Assembly: GCF_000520955.1 (NCBI RefSeq)
Contig: NZ_JACC01000029.1
Location: 1-64,000, forward strand
Source: Aquimarina pacifica
Lineage (GTDB): Bacteria > Bacteroidota > Bacteroidia > Flavobacteriales > Flavobacteriaceae
Direction of reading: 5' to 3'
Length of the DNA: 64,000 nucleotides
The notes under the pieces were generated by a model, which worked only from the letters and a program-made list of their open reading frames with translations, was not told where the DNA came from and ran no database searches. Below, piece after piece: positions 37,226 through 46,612 of this stretch (positions are counted from its first letter, which is position 1; the number at the start of each line of letters is the position of its first letter). The position numbers and the translations under genes are program-made.

Positions 37226-37718
37226 TTTTTATATTGGTTTGATGTAGCCCTTTTTCTTTGAGATATGCATACAGTTCATCTTGTTGCCCTACTTTGGCAT
37301 GATGTAATAATGTAAAGCCATGAGGACCTCTGGCAAAAATTAAATTCGGGTAGGCCTCTAGAGTTGGTTTTACTAATGTTATTTTACCAAGCATAGTAAG
37401 TGTAAAGAGGGTCACTCTAGCTCCTTGGCTAATTAAATATTCTGCGATTTCAGTATTACCGACATGCGCTGCCCCTTCTATGGCTTCTTCAAAATCTCCA
37501 TTTCCCCAATCATAACGACTATGGATCAAATTGGGGTGCTCCGTCAACATTTTTTGTACTTTTTGTAAATCCTTATGACCGGCTATTACAAATTCTTTGA
37601 CTAATTTGATATCATACGGCTCGTATTCTTGTATCGATTGAGAAAATATCGCATTTGGACTCATGCTGGCCAATGCAACACCTGTAACCGCTCTTGTTAT
37701 AAATGTCTTTCTATTCAT
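37218..37718 (-). CDS. Exported ankyrin-repeat protein
   Basis: 166 residues. The N-terminus MNRKTFITRAVTGVALAS has a Tat-like pattern (Lys in place of the second Arg) followed by a hydrophobic stretch and a cleavage site near IFSQ. The rest forms three or four ankyrin repeats (HVGNTEIAEYLISQGARVTL, PHGFTLLHHAKVGQQDELYA). It is the third gene of a small operon with an NTF2-like protein and a sugar-dehydrogenase-like lipoprotein. Periplasmic protein-protein interaction is the likely role. Confidence 0.75.
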   Translation of the reverse strand: MNRKTFITRAVTGVALASMSPNAIFSQSIQEYEPYDIKLVKEFVIAGHKDLQKVQKMLTEHPNLIHSRYDWGNGDFEEAIEGAAHVGNTEIAEYLISQGARVTLFTLTMLGKITLVKPTLEAYPNLIFARGPHGFTLLHHAKVGQQDELYAYLKEKGLHQTNIKIK

Positions 37719-37722
37719 GCTA

Positions 37723-38142
37723 TTAATTTCTTGTGGTTGCTGCTTTACTTATAATTTTCCATGCACCCTCTATGCGTTTAAGCAGGAAGATGTCAATATA
37801 TACTTTGCTGTTTTTGGTTTGTGTAATTTCTGCTTTTGCCATGGCGATATCATTTTCAATATCTACAGCAAGGATCTTCCCCTTTCTTCCGTTAAAAACG
37901 TCTTTTTCTCGCTTGGCAAACCAACCGGCATACTCAACAATAGGAACGATCCATAAACTTTTTTCTTTATTGGTGAGATATAAATTCGCATCCTCATGAA
38001 ATCCTTTTTTGATTTGTTCGGGTCGATTGTAGGAAGTACCTTGGAGATAATTTTGTAATGTCTCTTGAATTTGATCATACGCTGACTGAGAAAAAAGTGA
38101 GTAGCTATTGAGTAGGATGAGTAATAAAAATAATTGCTTCAT
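37723..38142 (-). CDS. NTF2-like (lumazine-binding type) secreted protein
   Basis: 139 residues from the ATG at 38142 (MKQLFLLLILLNSYSLFSQ), which gives a clean signal peptide; an upstream alternative adds 11 residues. The mature part has the cone-shaped NTF2-like pattern: IQETLQNYLQGTSYNRPEQI, AYVEYAGWFA-type hydrophobic strands, and ending IFLLKRIEGAWKIISKA. This Bacteroidota family is often annotated as putative lumazine-binding. Lies 16 bp after the sugar-dehydrogenase gene and 4 bp before the ankyrin gene. Confidence 0.8.
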   Translation of the reverse strand: MKQLFLLLILLNSYSLFSQSAYDQIQETLQNYLQGTSYNRPEQIKKGFHEDANLYLTNKEKSLWIVPIVEYAGWFAKREKDVFNGRKGKILAVDIENDIAMAKAEITQTKNSKVYIDIFLLKRIEGAWKIISKAATTRN

Positions 38143-38158
38143 GTTTTTTTGTGTTTTG

Positions 38159-39328
38159 CTAAAAATTAGGTTCATTTTTGATTCTTATAATTTTTCCATT
38201 AACCTCATCGGTCAGAAGATATAGTTTTCCTGCGGGGCTTTGCAGCACTTTTCGTGCCCGAACCCGATCATCAACAAATAATTCTTCGGCGCTCTTTATG
38301 GTATCATTTTCAATTCGAAATCGCCAAAGACTTCCTCTGGATAATCCTGAAACCAATAGGTCATTTTTCCATGCTGGAAATTCGTGCGACGTACAAAAAA
38401 CAAGACCCGTAGGTGCTACCGTATGTTTCCAGTACCAAATAGGATCTGTAAAATCAACATCTTCAGGAATTTTTGGTTTGAACTCCTTACTGCGATACCC
38501 TCCTGTGGTGATCAATGGCCACCCATAATTAGCACCTGCTTTTAGAATATTAATTTCATCTCCTTGCATGGTGCCATGCTCACTAAACCAGAGTTTACCT
38601 GTTTCTGGATGTAATGTGATGCCTTGTGCAGCTCGAATTCCTGAAGCATAAATTCCTTTGACCATATTTTCGCCCAAAACGGGATTATCATGAGGGATAC
38701 TGCCATCAGTATTAATGCGATATATCTTGCCTCGTCTATCGGTTAGGTCTTGTGCAATTGGTGTTTCGGGTTCATCAATTTCTTTAAAAAGTCGTTCTCC
38801 CACGGTAATGTATAATTTTTGATCAGCCCCAAATGTCATTCCGCCACCATAATGAAAATACTCTTTGGTATAGGGACCTGCCTCTAGTAATGTTTTAATA
38901 CTCGTAAGAGAATCATTGATCAGCGTTCCTCTAATCACCTTAGTCGTACTGCCTTTATTTTTTTGTTTGGCAGCATAAGAAACATATAGATGATGATTAT
39001 TCTTAAAATCTGGGTCTAGCAAAACATCAAAAATTCCCGAATTATCACCCCGCCAAATGGCACGAATACTATCGGTAAGATCTCTGGGAAACCCTTTAAT
39101 AATCTTTTTTTCTGAAGTGTCGAAATATACTCGTAACAGGTTACCATCTTTTTCTGAAACCACCACATCTTTTTCTGAGATAAAAGCCATACTCCAAGGG
39201 TGTTTCAACCCTTCGACAATTATTTCTTTTACAGGGTTTGTTTTTATGGACTGCTTAGGCTTTGTAGTTTTAGCACATCCAATAATACATACTATACATG
39301 GTAGAAATATCCATATGAATCTGTTCAT
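38159..39328 (-). CDS. PQQ-dependent sugar dehydrogenase-type lipoprotein
   Basis: 389 residues from the ATG at 39328, giving a lipoprotein signal (CIIGC); the 22 residues from an earlier in-frame start look untranslated. The beta-propeller signatures of glucose/sorbosone dehydrogenases are present: HPWSMAFISEKDVVVSEKDG, GGGMTFGADQKLYITVGE, GIRAAQGITLHPETGKLWFS, GANYGWP. It likely oxidises an aldose or similar alcohol in the periplasm with PQQ; no PQQ synthesis genes are in the window. First gene of a three-gene operon. Confidence 0.88.
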   Translation of the reverse strand: MNRFIWIFLPCIVCIIGCAKTTKPKQSIKTNPVKEIIVEGLKHPWSMAFISEKDVVVSEKDGNLLRVYFDTSEKKIIKGFPRDLTDSIRAIWRGDNSGIFDVLLDPDFKNNHHLYVSYAAKQKNKGSTTKVIRGTLINDSLTSIKTLLEAGPYTKEYFHYGGGMTFGADQKLYITVGERLFKEIDEPETPIAQDLTDRRGKIYRINTDGSIPHDNPVLGENMVKGIYASGIRAAQGITLHPETGKLWFSEHGTMQGDEINILKAGANYGWPLITTGGYRSKEFKPKIPEDVDFTDPIWYWKHTVAPTGLVFCTSHEFPAWKNDLLVSGLSRGSLWRFRIENDTIKSAEELFVDDRVRARKVLQSPAGKLYLLTDEVNGKIIRIKNEPNF

Positions 39329-39441
39329 GTTTTTGAATTTGATAATTTTGACTGCAAAGTCAAAAAAAGACAACCAAAATCCTTTAAAAATCATGATTTT
39401 AAAGATGAAAAGGTATCAAGTGATGAAATATAATTAACAAA

Positions 39442-40455
39442 TCACGTCATACTGAATTGATTTCTGTAAGTAGAAGGAGTTTTTTGAGTAACTGCTTTAA
39501 AAGCAAGATTAAATGAAGTAACATTTCCAAAACCGCAATCATAAGCGATTGTTGCTATTTTTTCTAAAGCATAAGCAGGGTCAATCAACAACAATTTGGC
39601 CTTTTCAATTCGATAAGAATTTACAAACTCAGAAAAATTTTTGTTTTCGTTCTCATTAATTACCTGTGATAGTTCCCTTGGCGTAACCGCTAATTTCTCT
39701 GCAATTATTTGCAATGAAATTGTATTATCCAAATAAACTTCTTCACTTTCGAAAAGTGTCTTAACATTCTGGATTAACTTAGTCGAGGCCTTTCTATCAA
39801 TTGCAGAATTACTGTATTTTTCTAAAGAAAAAACATGCCTTTTAAGCAGCAAATATGAGAACCCATAAACTAATATAGAATACAAAATTGCTCCGCCGAT
39901 ATAAAAAGGTATAAATCCTGCAAAATTACTTAGGTAAAAAAACCAAATAAGGCATGCTCCAAACACAATGGTTCGATACCAGGTAAGGAGTTGTGGATTT
40001 GCCTCTTTTCTCACTTTATAGATATATGCCCAGGATAAAGTCAAATATATCCCTAGATGAAAAACGACAAGACCATAACTAAGATAGGACTCCCAATTTC
40101 TGGTATTAGGAATGATTGTGCTACCCAAAACAAAAATTGCAAAAGGCACAAAATGTAGAAAATAAAATTTTGAAAGCATATACTTCTTATTCAGAAGCGC
40201 TTTACCATAAAACCATAAAAATGGTCCCGACATTAATATTCCTGAAATACCAAGATTACGCTGCCAAGGTTCTAAAACAATATAATTATTAAAAACAGAC
40301 TTCCCTATTCTAATTGTTAAACCCAAAAGAACAAAAGCCAACAATCTATTCGCTTTTTTATTTCCTTTTTTTAAAGTAAAAAGATAAAAGCATAAAAAAA
40401 GTGCTTGTGCCAAACCCAAACAACTCAAAACTAATATAAAACCCTCTTTAATCAT
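39442..40455 (-). CDS. Membrane-embedded AraC-family regulator
   Basis: 337 residues. Residues 1-215 contain about six or seven hydrophobic helices; the C-terminal 110 residues are an AraC HTH domain (SLQIIAEKLAVTPRELSQVI; LEKIATIAYDCGFGNVTSFN, ending in FKAVTQKTPSTYRNQ). This membrane-bound AraC form is common in Flavobacteria and lets a membrane signal act directly on DNA. It is a lone gene, oriented toward the sugar-dehydrogenase operon with a 113-bp gap. Confidence 0.88.
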   Translation of the reverse strand: MIKEGFILVLSCLGLAQALFLCFYLFTLKKGNKKANRLLAFVLLGLTIRIGKSVFNNYIVLEPWQRNLGISGILMSGPFLWFYGKALLNKKYMLSKFYFLHFVPFAIFVLGSTIIPNTRNWESYLSYGLVVFHLGIYLTLSWAYIYKVRKEANPQLLTWYRTIVFGACLIWFFYLSNFAGFIPFYIGGAILYSILVYGFSYLLLKRHVFSLEKYSNSAIDRKASTKLIQNVKTLFESEEVYLDNTISLQIIAEKLAVTPRELSQVINENENKNFSEFVNSYRIEKAKLLLIDPAYALEKIATIAYDCGFGNVTSFNLAFKAVTQKTPSTYRNQFSMT

Positions 40456-40831
40456 AGTTCCAAAATTAAAATGATCTCATATATTTTTAGTTAAAATTAC
40501 GCAAAACTATATTTCTTATTTTCGGTTTGGGATCTACTTTTTCAATTGCTTTGTCCTTATGTCATTGAAAACAAACCTGTAAAACACGTATTTTTTTGAT
40601 CACGTAAAAATTAAATTTTATACCACCAAAACTGCCAAACAAATGTTAAATCTATATATTTGTATTTGACTATGAAATTGTATTATCATTTGAAGTATAC
40701 AATTAAATAGTGCCTTATGGTCTAACAAAAGGCATTTTCAAAATCTCCTTGTAAAATGAGCACTTTTGCAAGCATACCCTAAAAGAGTTTGAAAGTATAA
40801 GAATAGGTTAGCTTTACTAAAACAAAACACT
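40456..40831. other. Intergenic region between divergent AraC and mscS genes
   Basis: About 376 bp with no gene. It includes TATATTTG at 40655-40662 (fits the TAnnTTTG -7 box for the plus-strand mscS) and a small hairpin, TGCCTT/AAGGCA near 40713-40736 followed by TTTTC, which could be a leader hairpin or weak terminator. No obvious ligand-binding RNA was recognised. Confidence 0.4.
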
Positions 40832-42043
40832 ATGGTTATAGAATACGTATATTTTGCTATCGCTCTCGTTGGTATGCTATTTTTCTTTTTTTTGCTGAGC
40901 AAATTTTTCAAATGGTTGCAAAAGAAAACAGATCAATTAGAAAGAAATATTTTTTTTGGAGGGAGTAAAGCAGCTCAGTTTTTCAGATTTATTACACCTT
41001 CTAGAGAACGTCATATTCTTAAAGCATTATTAAGACTGCTAAAAATAGGTGTTGGACTAACTTTTTTAGTCTTTTATTTACCTTTTTTATTCAGCTTTAT
41101 TCCCCAGACCAAAGAATATGCTGATGTTGTGTTAGGTTATATAAAAAAGCCATTGTTTTTCTTGTATAATGGGCTTCTTGATTTTATACCGAATCTATTC
41201 TTTATTATTGTCATTTTCTTTGTTACCAAATATTTACTTCGTTTTCTGAAATATGTTACTGGTGAGTTAGAAAAAGAGGCTGTACGCCTGGATGGCTTTC
41301 ATGCAGACTGGGCACGCCCTACTTTTAATCTATTGAGAGTTGTAATTATTGCTTTTGCTGTTATTATCGTTTTTCCGTATATCCCTGGTTCTGATTCTCC
41401 GGCTTTTAAAGGGCTCTCTATCTTTTTTGGGATTTTATTTTCGTTGGGTTCTACTTCTGCTATTTCTAATATTGTAGCAGGTATTGTAATTACCTATATG
41501 CGTCCTTTCAAAATAGGAGATCGTGTAGAAATAGGAAATACGATAGGAGATATTACAGAGCGTAGCTTGTTGGTAACCCGAGTAAAAACTATAAAAAACT
41601 TAGATATTACTATCCCTAATTCTTCTATTCTAGGAAATCATATTGTCAATTTTACTACCAATGCCGCAGAAGATGTCGGGATTATATTACATACTTCAGT
41701 AACTATAGGGTATGATGTATCAAGTAATAAGGTCTTAAAGGCTTTAATAGAAGGAGCCAAAAAAACAGAATTAATCCTACAAGAACCCTCTCCTTTTGTT
41801 TTGATCAAAAGCCTAGATGATTTTTATGTAAACTACGAAGTCAACGCCTATACCAAGAACCCAGAAAAAGCGGCAGTTATTTACTCTATGCTTCATGATC
41901 ATTTAAAAAATGAATTGCATAACGCTGGGATAGAAATACTATCTCCACATTACAGTGCAATGAGAGATGGAAATGTACTCACAGTACCACCAGAGAATAT
42001 TCCTGAAAATTATGTGATCCCTGGCTTTAAAATTCAGAAATAA
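40832..42043 (+). CDS. MscS-family mechanosensitive channel
   Basis: 403 residues with membrane helices at about 5-25, 70-95, 108-130 and 165-185. The pore and beta domain motifs follow (SLGSTSAISNIVAGIVITYM, FKIGDRVEIGNTIGDITERS, IPNSSILGNHIVNF). It opens under membrane tension to release solutes during osmotic downshock. Lone gene upstream of hemJ; the start ATG is at 40832. Confidence 0.92.
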   Translation: MVIEYVYFAIALVGMLFFFFLLSKFFKWLQKKTDQLERNIFFGGSKAAQFFRFITPSRERHILKALLRLLKIGVGLTFLVFYLPFLFSFIPQTKEYADVVLGYIKKPLFFLYNGLLDFIPNLFFIIVIFFVTKYLLRFLKYVTGELEKEAVRLDGFHADWARPTFNLLRVVIIAFAVIIVFPYIPGSDSPAFKGLSIFFGILFSLGSTSAISNIVAGIVITYMRPFKIGDRVEIGNTIGDITERSLLVTRVKTIKNLDITIPNSSILGNHIVNFTTNAAEDVGIILHTSVTIGYDVSSNKVLKALIEGAKKTELILQEPSPFVLIKSLDDFYVNYEVNAYTKNPEKAAVIYSMLHDHLKNELHNAGIEILSPHYSAMRDGNVLTVPPENIPENYVIPGFKIQK

Positions 42044-42141
42044 TTAGCCCTAGAATTTTAGATTAAAACTACATAATATAAGGTTTGTACATTTGCTGTT
42101 TGAAGATTTCTTACTTTTGGGATCCCAGTAAAAAGTTAGAC

Positions 42142-42693
42142 ATGATCGAATATTACGACTACATAAAATCGTTACATCTTATATTTGTGATTACCTGGTT
42201 TGCCGGTTTGTTTTATATGCCGCGCCTCTTTGTATATCAAATTGAAGCCTCTCAGAAACCATCTCCAGAGAAAGAAATTTTGAGTAAGCAACTTAAGCTA
42301 ATGGCAAAGCGACTATGGTTCATTATTACTTGGCCTTCTGCAATTTTGGCAACCTTATTTGCTATTTGGTTGTTACTATTAATCCCTGAGTGGCTGCAAC
42401 AACCTTGGATGCATATAAAACTTGGATTTATAGTGTTACTTATACTCTATCACCTCAAATCTCATCATATATACAAGCAATTACAAGTCGATATTGTCAA
42501 GTGGTCCTCTAATCAAATGAGAATGTGGAATGAAGGTTCTACTATCATTCTTTTTTCTGTTATATTTTTGGTAATCGTACGTGATGCCGTGAATTGGATT
42601 TATGGTGTTATTGGGATCATTTCACTGGCTGTTTTACTTATGTTAGGAATTAAATTTTATAAAAAAATACGGGATAAAAACCCAGAGGCTTGA
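42142..42693 (+). CDS. hemJ: HemJ protoporphyrinogen IX oxidase
   Basis: 183 residues from the ATG at 42142 (MIEYYDYIKSLHLIF); the in-frame TTG at 42085 adds an unlikely tail. Four to five membrane helices; the N-terminal motif SLHLIFVITWFAGLFYMPRL with conserved His and the KLGFIVLLILYHLKSHH segment with conserved Lys and His are HemJ hallmarks. It oxidises protoporphyrinogen IX to protoporphyrin IX, the step between HemF and HemH in this window. No hemG or hemY is visible here. 98 bp after mscS. Confidence 0.9.
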   Translation: MIEYYDYIKSLHLIFVITWFAGLFYMPRLFVYQIEASQKPSPEKEILSKQLKLMAKRLWFIITWPSAILATLFAIWLLLLIPEWLQQPWMHIKLGFIVLLILYHLKSHHIYKQLQVDIVKWSSNQMRMWNEGSTIILFSVIFLVIVRDAVNWIYGVIGIISLAVLLMLGIKFYKKIRDKNPEA

Positions 42694-42820
42694 TATGTTT
42701 ATAAAGCAATTTTTATAAAATTCAACATACAGGAAAAGGTATTTGATATTGTTATCTTTCTTTTTGATACCAAATCAATTTCTGAAACAATGTTATCTAC
42801 GTTACCTCATCAGTTTTGCT

Positions 42821-42828
42821 TATCTTCG
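42821..42828 (+). promoter_or_regulatory. Candidate promoter box of yicC-gmk
   Basis: TATCTTCG, 21-28 bp before the yicC ATG, is one base away from TAnnTTTG. No convincing -33 element accompanies it, so confidence is low. Confidence 0.3.
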
Positions 42829-42848
42829 TGCAACTTTAGCATAATTCT

Positions 42849-43706
42849 ATGATTAAATCAATGACAGGCTTTGGGAAATTTGTATTACAACTTCCTGCAA
42901 GAAAAATCACAATTGAGGTTAAATCCCTTAATAGCAAAAACTTAGACCTCAACGCAAGAATTCCTTCTCAGTATAGAGAAAAAGAGTTAGAGATGCGAAA
43001 TACCATTGCCAAAACTCTTGTACGAGGTAAAGTTGACTTTGGTTTATATGTCGAAGCTACAGGCGAGGAGACTTCTAATAAGGTAAATGAAGGTATTGTA
43101 AAAGAATACATGCGACAGCTTTCTAATGTTCATAATGGAGATGCTACAGAATTAATGAAAATGGCTATTCGAATGCCTGATGCCTTAAAAACTGAACGTG
43201 AAGAAATAGATGCTAAAGAATTTAATGCCATTAAAGAAGCACTTACCAAAGCACTTTTAGAAATAGAAGATTATAGAAGTAATGAAGGAAAAGCACTGGA
43301 GAAAGACTTTAATCTTCGCATCAAAAATATTAGTGAGTTACTGGATAAAGTAAAACTAATAGATCCCGAACGCATGATTGCGGTTCGAGAAAAACTTCAA
43401 AAGGCTGTTTCTGACCTAAAAGAAGATGTAGATCAAAATCGTTTTGAACAAGAATTAATTTATTATCTCGAAAAATTTGACATTACCGAGGAAAAAGTTC
43501 GACTTTCTAATCACCTAGAATACTTTGCTACTACCTTAAATTCTAATGACTCAAACGGAAAAAAACTAGGATTTATAACTCAAGAAATCGGAAGAGAAAT
43601 TAATACAATTGGTAGTAAATCAAACTATGCACCTATGCAACAATTAGTAGTGCAAATGAAAGATGAACTCGAAAAAATTAAAGAACAATTACTAAACGTT
43701 TTGTAA
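42849..43706 (+). CDS. yicC: YicC family endoribonuclease-like protein
   Basis: 285 residues. The N-terminal MIKSMTGFGK and VEVKSLNSKNLDLNARIP-type motifs and the C-terminal KKLGFITQEIGREINTIGSK are diagnostic of YicC/YloC, linked to RNA turnover and stress responses in other bacteria. Its stop is directly adjacent to the gmk start, giving an operon that is conserved across many bacteria. Confidence 0.95.
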   Translation: MIKSMTGFGKFVLQLPARKITIEVKSLNSKNLDLNARIPSQYREKELEMRNTIAKTLVRGKVDFGLYVEATGEETSNKVNEGIVKEYMRQLSNVHNGDATELMKMAIRMPDALKTEREEIDAKEFNAIKEALTKALLEIEDYRSNEGKALEKDFNLRIKNISELLDKVKLIDPERMIAVREKLQKAVSDLKEDVDQNRFEQELIYYLEKFDITEEKVRLSNHLEYFATTLNSNDSNGKKLGFITQEIGREINTIGSKSNYAPMQQLVVQMKDELEKIKEQLLNVL

Positions 43707-44279
43707 ATGAACCAAGGTAAACTTATTGTACTTTCGGCACCGTCTGGGAGTGGAAAAACTACTTTAGTTAAATACTTACTTCATCAAGAAGAGTTAAATC
43801 TTGGCTTTTCTATTTCTGCTGCTTCCCGCGAACCTAGAGGCGGAGAAATTCATGGAAAAGACTATTATTTTTTATCTCTTAGAGAATTTAAGAACAAAAT
43901 CAAAGCTGATGAATTTCTAGAATGGGAAGAGGTCTATCGAGATAATTTTTACGGAACCTTAAAAACAGAAATACAACGTCTTTGGGATAATGGGAAGCAT
44001 GTAATTTTTGATATTGATGTTGTGGGCGGTCTTGATATCAAAAGCATTTATCCGGATCGTACATTGGCAATTTTTATAAAGCCACCGAGTATCGAAGAGC
44101 TTAAAATTCGCTTAAAAAAGCGTAAAACAGAATCCGAGGACAAAATCAATATGCGTGTCGCCAAAGCTTCTACAGAAATGGCTACGGCACCACAGTTTGA
44201 TGCTATTGTCACCAATGATGACCTAGAAAAAGCCAAAGAAGAAGTATATCAATTGGTAAAAAAGTTTCTTCTGAAATAA
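43707..44279 (+). CDS. gmk: Guanylate kinase
   Basis: 190 residues. P-loop LSAPSGSGKTTLVKYL, GMP-binding SAASREPRGGEIHGKDYYFL and lid region KRKTESEDKINMRVAKA are present. It phosphorylates GMP to GDP in the cytoplasm. It starts on the base following the yicC stop; a strong terminator follows 31 bp downstream. In relatives nadD often comes next, but here about 5.2 kb intervenes. Confidence 0.97.
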   Translation: MNQGKLIVLSAPSGSGKTTLVKYLLHQEELNLGFSISAASREPRGGEIHGKDYYFLSLREFKNKIKADEFLEWEEVYRDNFYGTLKTEIQRLWDNGKHVIFDIDVVGGLDIKSIYPDRTLAIFIKPPSIEELKIRLKKRKTESEDKINMRVAKASTEMATAPQFDAIVTNDDLEKAKEEVYQLVKKFLLK

Positions 44280-44309
44280 GCTTAAAAACTTATTGTAAAT
44301 AATCAAGCT

Positions 44310-44341
44310 GCCCAACGTCTGAAGACGTTGGGCATTTTTTT
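44310..44341 (+). terminator. Rho-independent terminator of yicC-gmk
   Basis: A perfect 10-bp stem, GCCCAACGTC/GACGTTGGGC, with a TGAA loop, followed by ATTTTTTT. It starts 31 bp after the gmk stop. It is the clearest terminator in the window. Confidence 0.92.
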
Positions 44342-44703
44342 GGCACTCTCATAACTACAAAAGTCACCAATACAATACCATTTTTGTACTCAGACAAAAC
44401 AAAAAGAAAGAGACCCTCTACAAACAATACAACCAGTAACAAAATAGTCTTTACCAGTTATATATACCAACCTAGATTATCATCTAATTAAACTGACACA
44501 AAAAAATGAAGAATAAATAGAAGGAGGTTTAAGTTTCTTTACACCTAGTACACTTCATATTCGCGGTAATAAAATATTTTTCATCTTTTTTGGGTAATGA
44601 ATCTACGCTTTATGTACTTATTAATAGATCGATCAAATTAATTGTATTGAGGTGTAACCCGAAAAACCTTTATTAGAGTAGGGACTATTAAAACTTATTA
44701 CTA
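44342..44703. other. Intergenic stretch before the crystallin-like lipoprotein
   Basis: About 360 bp of AT-rich DNA with no gene longer than a few codons and no clear promoter box. It presumably contains the promoter for the lipoprotein at 44704. Confidence 0.4.
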
Positions 44704-45558
44704 ATGAAAAATCATGTAACAAAATTAGTATTTCTGATCTCTATTTCCATTTTTTTATTTGGATGTGAAAAAGAAGATTCTATGGTATCCACAGAAGTGG
44801 AAAAAGAAGCACTATTAAAAAATTCAACATCCAAAGATATTGAGAATCCTGAGGAGGAATTTGGAGACATAGAGCAAGAAGAGATCGTTAAAATCTCTCA
44901 TAATTACTATTATAATGAAAGGGAATTTAATGTCACTTATACATATAATCAAATAGAGGACGAGATCACTGATGTATCCGGCGATCTAGAAATGGCAGAA
45001 ACTCTTTTTACTAAAGAAGAAAGCGGCACAACATTACTTTTTGATAAGCTTGAAGAAGATAGTAAAGAGATTAGTGTGCGCGTATTTGACTCAGAAGAAG
45101 AGATGACCGCGTATATGGAGAAACATTTAGAATTAGAATTACCAAAAGAAGAAGAAGAAGGCCAAGAGACAGAAAATAAAGGTTTTCGATGCAATAGTTA
45201 TGACTATTGGGGGCATGGTAACTTTTATTTTTATAAACACGCATATTATAGCTCACAAATGAATAGTTTGAGAAGAACATCGAGAAGAGCTACTGGGAAT
45301 CATTGGGTAGGCTCGGGAAATAATGATCAAATGTCTTCTGCAATAATTACAAAACCATATTGGTATAATGGGTATCTACGTCTCAAAGAGCATAGCTGTT
45401 ACGGAGGAAAGTCTCTTAATTTTTATATTCCCGGATATTACTATTGGTCCTCTTATGGTATCAAAAATTTATCGTGGTATACCCTTAAATGGAAATGGTT
45501 TAAGAAAATTTCTTGGAATGATCAAGTTTCATCTTACCAAGGATGGTGTTGGTATTAA
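44704..45558 (+). CDS. Lipoprotein with beta-gamma-crystallin-like C-terminus
   Basis: 284 residues. Lipobox LFGC (Cys21). Residues 25-160 are very acidic and hydrophilic, including a Glu-rich linker (148-156). Residues 161-284 are aromatic-rich and contain two copies of the beta-gamma-crystallin calcium motif (N/D)(N/D)xx(S/T)S: NDQMSS at 207-212 and NDQVSS at 272-277, with a Tyr-x-Gly turn (CYGG, 232-235) before the second. That pattern predicts one two-Greek-key Ca2+-binding domain. No overall family recognised. It is a single-gene unit between gmk and the DUF4249/TonB pair. Calcium binding is inference. Confidence 0.7.
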   Translation: MKNHVTKLVFLISISIFLFGCEKEDSMVSTEVEKEALLKNSTSKDIENPEEEFGDIEQEEIVKISHNYYYNEREFNVTYTYNQIEDEITDVSGDLEMAETLFTKEESGTTLLFDKLEEDSKEISVRVFDSEEEMTAYMEKHLELELPKEEEEGQETENKGFRCNSYDYWGHGNFYFYKHAYYSSQMNSLRRTSRRATGNHWVGSGNNDQMSSAIITKPYWYNGYLRLKEHSCYGGKSLNFYIPGYYYWSSYGIKNLSWYTLKWKWFKKISWNDQVSSYQGWCWY

Positions 45559-45627
45559 AAACGGATCTAACCTCTAATTTTAACTAAAAAAGGAGCGAGA
45601 AGATTTATCAATTGGCACTACTAATAT

Positions 45628-45665
45628 AAGCCTTGTTTTGGGTTTTGAAACCTAAAACAAGGCTT
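45628..45665. terminator. Bidirectional hairpin between convergent genes
   Basis: An 18-bp stem (AAGCCTTGTTTTGGGTTT paired with AAACCTAAAACAAGGCTT, one G-T pair) with a 2-base loop, in the gap between the convergent lipoprotein and DUF4249 genes. The long GC-containing stem and flanking T/A residues suit termination from both sides. Confidence 0.7.
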
Positions 45666-45747
45666 CTTCCTTACAAAGGTTATTCAAAAAGCTGGTTCGA
45701 TTTCAGCACATTCAAAAAACTCTTTTTTCCTTATTATCCCAAAGACA

Positions 45748-46608
45748 TTACTCAAACGTATAGTTTTCCCTTATGACTTCGGTTACCCTAAAATATCCAT
45801 TTGCATAATTATCTTTGTTATCCACATTGATACAATTTCCTTTTACATCCACAGGTGTCGGATCAAAAATACCTGCTCCAAAAAATTGACCAGAAAGAAT
45901 ATTAACATAATTATAATAAGCCTCAGAAATCCCAAAAAGATAAATCTCTATGGTATCACCAACCACAAACTCTTCATCTTCATCCTCTTCTTCATCATAT
46001 TTCTCAACCAACAAGCCAATTTCATTACCATTTACAAACTCATCTTCGAAAGCAGCTACAGAAGAAAAACGTTCTCCTTCTTCTTCAACCTTAATAAAAT
46101 AATAGTTCCCTTCTTCTTCGGGGTCAATAAATGTAATATTGGCTTCGAGTGCCTCTTCATCAAAACCATCTTCTCTTGATTGTGTGATATTTATAAAATC
46201 TACAACCGGAAATAGTGTTTCTGTAGCTTCATACTTTTCTCCATTGTATATCACTTCCAATGTATAAGAATCATAAAATACAGGAACAAAATCAACGGTC
46301 GTATATGTTCCGTCATTTTGATCCGTAAAATTAAATACTGCGCCACTAGTAGTATTGGTTACGTTGACCGATGCACCTGTAACTGCAGTATTAGAAGTGG
46401 TATCAAAATAGGCCGTCGACGTGCTTAATTTTATTATTTGATTATTTCCTGAAGTACCTTTTTCCCAATCTAGAGATGCTTCTATCGTTAACCTTGTAGG
46501 TGCTGTTTGTACATCTACATCAATCACATCCTCGCAAGATATAATACAAAATACCATAAGTATTATAAAAAAAATGTGTGTTATTTTTATGTATGTATTT
46601 GTATTCAT
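45748..46608 (-). CDS. DUF4249 lipoprotein
   Basis: 286 residues with lipobox IISC (Cys25) followed by EDVIDVDVQTAPTRLTIEAS, the characteristic DUF4249 opening. A long acidic stretch is near residues 205-217 (EEEDEDEE). In Bacteroidota this family is encoded next to TonB-dependent receptors and is thought to be a surface or periplasmic partner. Here it follows the receptor gene by 4 bp. Substrate unknown. Confidence 0.9.
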   Translation of the reverse strand: MNTNTYIKITHIFFIILMVFCIISCEDVIDVDVQTAPTRLTIEASLDWEKGTSGNNQIIKLSTSTAYFDTTSNTAVTGASVNVTNTTSGAVFNFTDQNDGTYTTVDFVPVFYDSYTLEVIYNGEKYEATETLFPVVDFINITQSREDGFDEEALEANITFIDPEEEGNYYFIKVEEEGERFSSVAAFEDEFVNGNEIGLLVEKYDEEEDEDEEFVVGDTIEIYLFGISEAYYNYVNILSGQFFGAGIFDPTPVDVKGNCINVDNKDNYANGYFRVTEVIRENYTFE

Positions 46609-46612
46609 TGCT

